NCBI GenBank assembly: GCA_037157565.1
Contig: JAZHRO010000019.1
Location: 61,254,501-61,318,500, forward strand
Reading direction: 5' to 3'
Source: Thalassia testudinum
Taxonomy: Eukaryota; Streptophyta; Magnoliopsida; Alismatales; Hydrocharitaceae
DNA: 64,000 nucleotides
Shown here: piece after piece, positions 55,650 through 64,000 of the stretch
Position numbering within the stretch: position 1 is the stretch's first letter
Layout: each line of letters starts with the position of its first letter
Notes under the pieces: generated by a model
Databases searched by the model: none
Told to the model about the DNA's origin: nothing
What the model saw: only the letters and a program-made list of their open reading frames with translations
Translations under genes and position numbers: made by a program

Positions 55650-56326
55650 GGAGAGGCCCCTTCCTTTGTCACACACATCTAAGAAACACCAAGACACACC
55701 ATGAGAATCCATTTCCACATCTTTTGTGTCCAAGAAAAATAAGGAATCACCTAGAAGTGTTGTTTCTCTCCAAGTTCATCTTGTCTACACTAGAAAGCAC
55801 CACATTCATCGTGCACCCACTCTCTCGTCATCAAATATGAGAGCGTTGTCGTGCTTTGCGTGGATCACGCACCCGTGTTACCAAGCTAGCGCACTTCCAC
55901 CAAAGGGAAGATCCTTTACCAATAGTGGCTAGATTCAATTATTTACTTTGTGGCTCTATAGGATTATTGTAGTTTATAATCTTTGGTTGGGCATTCGCTT
56001 TGTGAATTCCCGTCTCCTTCATGAGACTAAATACTCCTCGTGAAGAGGAGGGGTTTGAGGTACACTACCCTCATATAAAGTAGTGTGGTTGTAAGAGGTT
56101 GAACTACCCTTGTTTGAAGTAATTAGTTAGTGGATTTGATCGACTTGGTCAATCGGGAAATCCTAAGTTGAGAGACCTAGGGGTTGGTTTTTACCTAGGT
56201 TTGGGTTTCCACCTAAAAATCTATTGTATTTCTGTGTGATTGCATTTTGTGTGATTGATATTATAATTTTCGCTTTATTTTTTTTATGACGCAAATCTCA
56301 CCCCCTCCCGTAGGGAAAATTATATT

Positions 56327-56338
56327 TGGTACCAGAGC
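56327..56338 (+). other. SIRE primer binding site, initiator tRNA-Met type
   Basis: TGGTACCAGAGC, one change from the TGGTATCAGAGC complement of plant initiator tRNA-Met used by Ty1/copia elements. Confidence 0.85.
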
Positions 56339-56378
56339 AAGTTTTTCACTTTTAGGAGTAACATCCGCGGAAGATCTT

Positions 56379-56976
56379 ATGGAGGGGAGAGTTGTTTCCG
56401 TTGGCAAATCGGAGGGAAATCCACTACCTGACCATCCCTCTTCGATGGAACCAACTACACTTATTGAAAGTTGAGGATGATGACGTCGCTTCAAGCCACT
56501 GACTTCGAGATATGGGATCGCTGCGAGACCCCGTTCACCATCCCGGAGAAACCTAAAGGAGGTTCCACGGTGCAGCAAGTACGCAAACTTAACCTCAACG
56601 CAAAAGCCATGAACTATCTCTATTGCTCTCTTAGCATGGAGGAGTTCAACCGTATCTCAAGGTGTGACACCGCCTTTGAGATTTGCAGAGAGCTAGAAAT
56701 AGCTCATGAAGAATCCTACTTGGAGGAAGGAGAAGAATCCTACTTGGAGGATGGAGAAGAATCCGATAAGGAGACCATGTGCCTTGGTTTCATGGCAATC
56801 GCGGATAGCAACAACGACAAGAGCGATAATGAGGTAAACTCTGAACTACAAGATGCCTTTTATGACCTTTATAAAATCAGTAAGTCATTAAAGGTAGAAA
56901 ATAAAAAATATTAAAAAGAATCTTAGCTTTCCTAAATCTAAAAATGAAAGGTTAGAGATTCAACTTAAGGATCTAG
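56379..56976 (+). pseudogene. gag: SIRE-type gag, truncated
   Basis: Start MEGRVVSVGKSEG. The usual LFDGTNYTYWK stretch is split by a frame change near 56450. Then 56471-56914 is open: MTSLQATDFEIWDRCETPF, VRKLNLNAKAMNYLYCSLSM and MCLGFMAIADSNNDKSDNE, typical of the SIRE gag family. A short acidic repeat (ESYLEEGE/ESYLEDGE) follows residue 75. The reading frame stops at 56914 and A4 interrupts the gene at 56976. Confidence 0.85.
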
Positions 56977-57671
56977 TGATGTGCATACATCTAAATAGCC
57001 AAAAATGTCTATTAATGCATGTTCTTATTGTCATAGTAGCATCATGCATTGTAAATATTGCATAACATGCATAATTACGCATTTAGGATAAATTGTATAG
57101 TAATTGTCTCCTTTTATGGTTAGGGACAAGGCGATTTTTAATCAGGTCCTCGGATCGAAGATCCAACCGTATGGATCTAATCAGGGTGACAATTGGAGTT
57201 CAACGACTCCAAGATCGCCCTGATCGAACATTCATAGCACTAGATAGAGACCGAGGAAGCCAAAATATCAAGGGCAGAAGATGGTGCTAATTCGTACTTC
57301 AGACGACAAATTCGACCACACGAATGGATTCGGATCGATGATCGCAACCTAACAGCGCTAAAATCGACTCAATCCGATATCCGTGGCACCTTCTACATGT
57401 CAGAGAAGATGGACAGCCAAGATGGCGCCACATGGTGACATGGCACCATCCCAGCCGCCTAATCGGCCCTAAGAACCACCACTACATCTCCAAAGGATCT
57501 CCATCGCTTGATCCTAGCCATTGGATCTTGATCCAACGACTAGGAATGACCCAGATGCACCTCTCACATCCTCTTAAGGGGTAAGGCGCGGACGATTTGG
57601 GCCATTGGATCATGATCCAACAGCCACGAGAATGCACGCCTAAAAACAAAAGCGTGACACAAAGTTAGCCG

Positions 57672-57723
57672 TAGCGCAGCGGGCGGGCGCTCTTTCACGA
57701 GCACGAGGTGCACGTTAGAAACG
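57672..57723 (+). other. tRNA-like module in A4 LTR U3
   Basis: TAGCGCAGCGGG matches the A-box consensus at all defined bases. CGTTAGAAACG at 57713 is a weak B box (six of nine). Spacing 41 nt. GCGC/GCGC can form a D-stem and GCTC/GAGC an anticodon-arm stem. Confidence 0.58.
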
Positions 57724-58085
57724 CAACGTGCCTCAAATCAGACGTGGGCACAGGAGCGGGTGCAATCCAGCCGTCAGATGGTGATTGGGCGAGCGAGGGG
57801 CAGAGACGGGGCATGCGGAGGAGCCTTGGATTGCCACGGGCACAATGACGTGCCTACGCATGCCCCATCGCACGTGGGCATGTGGTTAAGCTAGATGAAG
57901 GCACGTGCGAGGAGCAATCTGAGCCATTGATGTGAGCGTGTGTTTTGTGCACGATAGACGAAGAGGCGGGCGTGGCGCGCACACGTCGACCATGATCAGA
58001 CCATTAGAACGAATAAATCCATCACTAACGACTTGATTTTAATGCTTTAAGCTTGAAATGAAAATTTTGCCCTCAATTCCTACAA

Positions 58086-58094
58086 CTATAAAAA
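58086..58094 (+). promoter_or_regulatory. TATA box of A4 LTR
   Basis: CTATAAAAAGAGACCC, matching the N2 box and context. Confidence 0.82.
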
Positions 58095-58687
58095 GAGACC
58101 CGACCTCCACTTCATCCCTTCCTTCACTTCTCTCCCTCTCCAAAGCTCAAAAGAAGCTTGTCCCACACCTGGGATGCTATTCTAGAACTAAATCCAATTT
58201 TCTCACCGTTGTTCCGGAAGTGGATCCCGTGATGACGCCGACGTGCTGCCTCGTTCCTGCTTCTTCCTGCTTCGTCCTCCTTCTTCCCGCTCCATCCTTC
58301 GTCTTCCAGGTGTCGCTCCATCCGGCTCGTCCTCCAAGCATTTGTCGAGGAGGATAACATCTCTCTCCCTTCTTTTTAATTGCTTTCTAGTTGTAATCAT
58401 TTCCCGCTTTGTAGTTGTAAAAACATTCTGATTATATCAAGTGATTGTTCTCTCTCTCTCTCATTATTTATATCAATTCCATTGTAATTATTTCATTTCC
58501 AAACAAAAACACAAAATAAATATATAAATCGCGGATTTTAGATCGACATAGCCTCCCTGTGTTCGACCCAGAATTCTTAGAATTTTGGTATAAATTTATC
58601 TGTTGATGGATTTCTTCGCAAATCGAACTACAACGATGGGTTTTTCGAAACCAACTTTGATCGCGTAGTTTTCCGTTTTCAACATTT

Positions 58688-58705
58688 TGGCGAAGTTGCC
58701 GGGGA
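58688..58705 (+). other. A4 primer binding site, tRNA-Asp type
   Basis: TGGCGAAGTTGCCGGGGA, two changes from the tRNA-Asp complement, 3 nt after the LTR. Confidence 0.88.
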
Positions 58706-59919
58706 GGCAACGATTTTCGATTTTCTTTCCGCATTTCGTGCACTCTATTGTTTTCTAACTTGCTTTATTTCTTGTCTATTATTTCGCAGGTACCTTAACA
58801 GGGGATCTTCAAGCAGTAGATCGGAGTAAAGTGCAGTTGAAGACAACTGTAAGTACTCCCCATTCTTCCCCCTCCATAGATTCCATTTCACCACATTAAT
58901 TCAAACTCCATTTAACCTAGGTATTTGCATAAATACTAGGGTTAGTTTGGTTGCTTGGATTTCCACTCATTTTCATCTCACCCGCATATAAAAAAATCAA
59001 CAAAAAGATATTTCTGATGGGGTAAATCAATATACACACTACATACACCCACATTCAAGGCACATAACCTAATTGATTTTCTTCTACTCAATCGGATTCT
59101 GATATGTGGAATCGATACACAAAAATCAACATATAAAAGAGTAGAAATCAGTCTAGGTTAATCATTTTGTGTACCTAACTTAATGGTGCAATCCTGGCCA
59201 ATTGTTTGAGTTATTTGAGCCGTACCACTTAACCTAAATCAACTCACCAAGTAGCTTCCCCTTAGGGTTTTCAATTTAAGTCAAAACCAGGCACTCCACT
59301 TTGTTTTTGATTTCAAAAGGAAAGAGATCTTCACCTGTGCTTGAAAACCTGATTTGCCTCAAACTTGATTGAATTAAACCTAATTCCAAACCCTAAAAGC
59401 TACTTAAGCAAGATTTGAACTTTAAAATCTACTCATCATAAATAATCTTGCTTGAAAACCCTGGTTGTGCATGCACTCACACATACTCAATTGATCATTA
59501 AGGGCACAACCCATCTTAAGGGCCCACCACATTCCATAAGCACTACAATCCCAGGACTAAATAAAATCAAGTAGACGTTGGCCTTAAGGACTGATTTGCT
59601 TTTCGGGGCCCAGTCTGAGATTGTTTACGATTAACCTGCTTGTACTGATCAATCTGATGTCTAGCTAGGGGAGTAGCGTCAAACAACCGCGGTTGGGGGG
59701 TACACTAGGAACTGGAGGCGCAAGCCAAAGGAAGAACCTTCTCCCTGGTCCCTCCTTCTAACTGGTTGGATTGATTGGACGCAAGTAGAGTAAATCATCT
59801 ATAATCTTAAGACAGATTCTGAGAGTCTATAGATCCTTAGGCTACCCCACTTAAGAATAGGCTTGTTTTGTTGTGCTGTAGGGTTCATATCTCCAATCCG
59901 TCCGACTTTTTCCCAGTTT
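58706..59919 (+). other. A4 leader
   Basis: Non-coding. The block at 59684-59750 (CTAGGAACTGGAGGCGCAAG and AAAGGAAGAACCTTC) is shared with A1, N2 and more weakly A3. It ends just before the gag start MLGMRSL. Confidence 0.7.
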
Positions 59920-62600
59920 ATGCTGGGAATGAGGTCATTGAATCCTCGATTGGAAGGACCACTTGAGTATTCTAGGAGGCGTAGATTGGATTTTGGCCAA
60001 ATTGATCCCATGGCTGATCAACAGCCTCCTCTGCATCAGAATCCACAGGAGGTATTTCAAAGGCAGCTGGAACAAATGCAGAGAATGCAAGAATGGTTCC
60101 AGAGAATGCAGGGCGCTCAGCCATTGAAGGATTTTTATTATCCTTCAAATTACGGGGAACGTCCCAGCATCCAGATTCCTACCAGAGAAGTAGAAATCAA
60201 GCCCCAGGTGTTAAGCCTGATTAAACATTTCTATGGGCTTGGCTCTGAAGACCTGTTTCAGCACTTAGAGGACTTGACCACTTTGGTCCAGACCACCAAG
60301 GCACGAAGCGTGAATGAGAAGCAGATGATCATGAGGCTCTTCCCCCACTCTCTTAGGGATAAAGCCACTCATTGGTACAGGACTATAGTAAGGCCAATTG
60401 CAACTTGGAATGATTTGAAATCAGCTTTCCTGGAGAAATTCTTCCCTGTCATATGTATCAATGCTTTGTGACGGGCGATTACTACCTTCACCCAGCAACC
60501 GATGGAGTAGTTTCATGTTGCCTGGGAGTGATTCCAGTACTTATTGCAGAGGTGTCCACACCACGAGGTGCCGAAATGGCAACTCGTGCAGATCTTCTAC
60601 CACAGGATGACTGAGCAACTCAGAAATCATGTGGATGCTTCTTACAGAGGCAATTTCCTCAACAAAGACGCAGATAGCGTGCACAATTTGTTTAAGGAGA
60701 TGAGTGAGAATTCGATCAATAATTCCTCCATTGATACTTTTAACCGGTCCCAACAACCCAGATCGAATGTTAATGAAGTTCACGACTCTCATTCATTCGA
60801 TATGGAATTGCTTTGCAATAAACTAGATAAGGTGGACTTGGTTACTAAAAGGATGGAGGAGTGGATGGTTGGAAATTCAATGAACAATTCTTGATCCACT
60901 CAATCCCAGAATTTGAGATTCCATTCGCCACAAGCTCCTTCTAGATAGGAGTTCGTGAATCAACTTGATGCAGCTCAACCTGTGAGTCAGCATTATTCGG
61001 AACCCTACGGGTTCCAAACTTGGGCCTTTCATCCCAATTTCTCTAATCCCTCCCTTTCTTTGTCTCCATCTTTACCCTATGAGGATGTCTATGCTGTACA
61101 GGAGAACATTAGGTCCAACCCTTATTCCAATGCTCATAATCTGGGTTGGAGGAACCACCCTAACTTCTCCTGGAAAAACCCAGGGCAGTTGACCCAATTC
61201 TGACCTAGCAATTATGCTCCACAGAGACCAATGGGTCAGGGTCATGTTTACACTCAGCTGCCCCCAAATTAGGTCAATCAGCCATCTTGGAATGCCCGTC
61301 AACCCATTGGGCAGGCTGATTTGAACTAACAAATGGTAGAAATGTAAGGATCTATGCTCCAGCTCATGCAGCAAATGAAAACCTCGCTGGACAACTTGCA
61401 AAATGGGTTCATTGCTAATTCTCGTTAACCCGGATCTCTATCATCTCAACCCGTACCCAACCCGCGTAATATCCAGAATCTGGACAATCAAGCCTAAGGG
61501 TACGGGAATAAAAGGGACCTGCACGCACATGCTTAGGTGGTTGAGAAGGGTCCTTCCACTTCTGCTTCTTCTTCAAATCAAAGGTTTTTGGCTAATGAAG
61601 CCCCTCCAATCTTTCCTACCCCTCCCCAAGTCCTAAACCCGTATGCATCTTCTAATTCAGTTACCTTGAGGAGTGGAAAACAAACTCAAGATTCACAACC
61701 GCACTATTCTGATCTACCAAATCCTGGAAAGTCTGAGGAGAGAAAGGAGAACTCCAAAGAAGAAATCAAGGCTCAGGAACCTGATTCCGAAGATCTAACT
61801 CATGTTCCTTTTCCTGAGGCCTTGATTAAACCTAGGAAGAAGAAGCATGTTGATAATAACGAGGAGCTCTTGAATATATTCAAGAATGTTGAGATCAATA
61901 TCCCACTCCTCGATGATATCAAATACATACCGGCTTACGCTAAATTTTTGAAGGATTGATGCACACAAAAGCGTAAGACGAAGGAGTCTGTTCCAAGGAA
62001 GGTGGTACTCTCCGAGCAAGCTAGTTCTGTTATCCTACATCACCTTCCCCAGAAAAAGAGAGATCCAAGTGCTCCTTTGATTTCTTGTGTCATCAGAGAT
62101 TACACTTTTGATAGAGTGCTTTTGGATCTAGGAGCATATGTTAACCTAATCCCGACTTCTCTTTACAAGAAGTTCGAATTAGGTGAACTTTGGCCAACTT
62201 CAATAACACTGCAGGTAGTGGACCGTTCGGTCATAAATCCGCGAGGCGATATTGAAGATGTTATTGTTAAGGTTAAGGATTTCTATTTTCCTGTAGATTT
62301 CCTTGTCCTTGACATGGACGTATCTGAAAATCTATGGAACACGCCCATCATTCTGGGGCATCCATTCCTAGCTACCGCAAAGGCCAATATCAACTGTGAA
62401 AGCAGTAGCATGGAAATTACCTTTGGGGATCAGAAATTGAAATTGGATATTTTTAAGGCAATTAACAAATTCGAGGATTGTGGATTTATAGAGGAACTTG
62501 AGGATGATAACTTGAATATTGAAACTTGTATGGCGGTTTCTACAATTGAAGTTCCTCCTGTTGTGATGAATCTGACCTGCAACCCTCTGTGGCAAACCTG
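59920..62600 (+). pseudogene. gag: A4 gag and protease, one frame with about a dozen stops
   Basis: One frame is kept from 59863 to about 62590. Start MLGMRSLNPRL. Gag core: FPHSLRDKATHWYRTIV, CPHHEVPKWQLVQIFYH, SENSINNSSIDTFNRS. Athila signature NLGWRNHPNFSW near 61138-61175. The linker (NSVTLRSGKQTQ) is followed by protease: LLDLGAYVNLIPTS has the catalytic Asp but Tyr for the usual Ser, then FYFPVDFLVLDMDV and IILGHPFLATAKANINC. Most stops (TGACGG, GAGTAG, GAGTGA, TTCTGA, AATTAG) lie where CGA, CAG or CAA would stand. Not functional. Confidence 0.87.
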
Positions 62601-63875
62601 CCACATTCTGAAAAGGTTATTAATTTTATTCACTTTCAACCTCTTCCACTTAATGAATCTTCTTTAGCACCATCTTTACCCTCAATCCAAAACCTGCCCC
62701 AACTCAAACTGAAACCATTGCTTGAGAATTTGAAATATCAGTTTTTGGGACCTCAAAAAACGCTCCCTGTGATTATCAGTGCCAGATTAACTAAGGAGCA
62801 AGAGATTAAGTTGATCAAGGTCCTAAAGGAACACAAGGAGGCAATTGGTTGGACCATTCATGACCTTAGGGGGATCAAGCCATCTTACTACAATCACAGA
62901 ATACTTTTAGAAGATGGATCCCGCACTTCTCGCCAAATGCAGAGGAGATTAAACCCTAATATGCAAGAAGTGGTCAAGAAGGAAATTATCAAGTGGCTCA
63001 ATGCAGGAATCATTTATCCAATATCTGATAGTCCTTGGGTAAGTCCCGTGCAAATTGTTCCCAAGAAAGCCGAGATTACCAATGTGACTAACGAGAAAGG
63101 AGAATCTGTCACAACTCGTTCAGCTTCCTCTTGGAGGGTGTGTATTGATTAAAGGAAGCTGAACATAGCCATGGAAAAGGAACATTTCCCTTTTCCCTTT
63201 ATCGATCAAATCCTTGAAAGATTAGCTGGGTAGAAGTACTTCTGTTTCCTAGACAGTTACTTGGGATATAATCAAGTTCCTATCCATCCCGAGGATCAGG
63301 AAAAAATGACTTTCACCTGTCCCTACGGAACCTTTGCTTTCTGTAGGTTGCCATTCGACTTATGCAATGCACCTGCGACTTTTCAAAGGTATATGCTAGC
63401 CATATTCTCAGACATGACGGGAGAGTTTATGGAAATCTTCATGGACGATTTCTCTATTTTCGAAGAATCGTTTGATTCTTGTCTGGCTGATCTTGTAATG
63501 ATTCTTAAAAGATGCATCAAAACAAGACTGGTCCTTAGCTGGGAAAAGAGTCATTTCATGACACAAGAAGGCATCATCTTGGGTCATGTAATCTCTGAAT
63601 AGGGTATCGAAGTTGACAAAGCCAAGGTTGATGCTATCTCTAAACTTCCTCCTCCCACATCTGTCAAACAAATTCAATCATTTCTTGGTCATGTGGGAAT
63701 CTATAGGAGGTTCATCAAGGACTTTTCTAAGGTTTCTTGCCCTTTGAGCAACCTTCTTGCCAAAGATATGCCATTTGATTTCAACGAATCATGCCGTAAG
63801 GCATTTGATTTTCTTCAAATGACAGTCACTTATGCTCCGGTGTTGCAAGCACCGGTTTGGACAGCCCCATTTTAG
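62590..63875 (+). pseudogene. A4 reverse transcriptase
   Basis: The frame shifts near 62590, then stays constant. SARLTKEQEIKLIKVLKEHK and RRLNPNMQEVVKKEIIKWL lead into the RT fold, then SWRVCID, FIDQILERLAG, YGTFAFCRLPF, and the catalytic MDD in MEIFMDDFSIF near 63440. Stops follow VCID, LERLAG and HVISE. RT copies element RNA into DNA in the particle; this copy is inactive. Confidence 0.87.
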
Positions 63876-64000
63876 ATCATGACCGACGCTTCTGATTACG
63901 TGGTCGGGGTTGTCTTGGGTCAGAAGATTGACAGAAAGGCCTCTTTCATCTACTACGCTAGTAAAACTCTGGACGAGGCCTAGAGGAATTACACAGTTAC
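63876..64000 (+). pseudogene. A4 RNase H, start only
   Basis: After a stop (PF then TAG), IMTDASDYVVGVVLGQK carries the first catalytic Asp of RNase H, then FIYYASKTLDEA and another stop. It continues off the right edge. Confidence 0.8.

Larger units (their letters stand above)
56977..58684 (+). repeat. A4 5' LTR
   Basis: 1708 bp, starts TGATGTGCATACATC and ends TTTTCAACA. Layout equals N2 and A1: GATCCAACGG hairpins (57518-57610), tRNA-like module (57672-57723), a decayed TGACGG hairpin (58010-58035, TCCATCACTAA), TATA box (58086-58094), CT-rich transcribed part. Confidence 0.9.
56977..64000 (+). mobile_element. A4: Athila-type element, 5' part
   Basis: 5' LTR 56977-58684, primer site 58688-58705, leader to 59919, gag-protease 59920-62600, RT from about 62590, RNase H beginning at the right edge. 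Inserted in SIRE gag; the left flank is TCTAG. The 3' part is outside the window. Its LTR family is shared with N2. Confidence 0.9.

Noticed and set aside
57672..57723. Functional tRNA gene
   Set aside because: The B box is weak, acceptor stem pairing is not evident and no terminator T-run follows. It is described as tRNA-like only.

Overview
This window is angiosperm nuclear DNA from a repeat-dense, probably pericentromeric or otherwise heterochromatic region. I found no host gene, tRNA gene, rRNA gene or CRISPR array. Almost every base belongs to LTR retrotransposons inserted into one another. The main group is Ty3/gypsy of the Athila type. The evidence is a tRNA-Asp-like primer binding site (TGGCGCCGTTGCCGGGG and decayed forms), the gag motif YNPGWRNHPNFSW, a polypurine tract of the form TTAGGCATGGGGG, and 5-bp target-site duplications. 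There is also one SIRE-type Ty1/copia element, one Tekay/Del-like solo LTR, and two solo LTRs of a family called X here. The species cannot be told from the sequence.

Layout, with my names. N1 (minus strand, runs off the left edge) is an Athila-like element without recognisable gag-pol. Its 5' LTR (4147-4985 plus 39517-40824) is split by A1 (plus strand, 4986-39516). A1 holds a solo LTR, S1 (9062-11902, duplication ACCAC), inside its gag. It also holds A2 (minus strand, 13076-34500), whose left end was lost in a deletion that also removed the A1 reverse transcriptase core. A2 holds a complete element, A3 (minus strand, 14672-26080, duplication CGTGG/CATGG), in its gag, and solo LTR X1 (29294-31514, duplication CACCC) in its LTR. 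To the right, a Tekay-like solo LTR S2 (41399-51928, duplication CCTAT/CTTAT) is split by N2 (minus strand, 41947-49736, duplication AGGAG), a complete non-autonomous element with its own ORF in place of gag-pol. A SIRE-type element starts at 52359. Its LTR is split by X2 (52435-54664, duplication ATGTC) and its gag is cut by A4 (plus strand, from 56977 off the right edge).

How the parts work together. A4 and N2 share LTR, primer site and leader sequence, so N2 looks like a parasite of an A4-like gag-pol donor. All gag-pol copies are broken, many by stops at former CAA, CAG or CGA codons, as expected from deamination of methylated C. One A3 gag ORF is still open over 468 codons.

The most unusual signals are non-coding. 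(1) A tRNA-like module with Pol III A-box and B-box motifs at tRNA spacing lies in sense orientation in the U3 of the A1, N2 and A4 LTRs, about 415-460 bp upstream of the TATA box. (2) Long perfect or near-perfect hairpins lie just upstream of the TATA box in four LTR families of different sequence. (3) Arrays of the 10-bp dyad CAGACGTCTG occur in three unrelated LTR families. (4) At least 14 short hairpins lie in about 1.4 kb of the A2 leader. (5) A second polypurine-tract-like block is conserved in every element whose 3' half is in the window, including those without pol. All comparisons were made by eye, with no alignment or database search.
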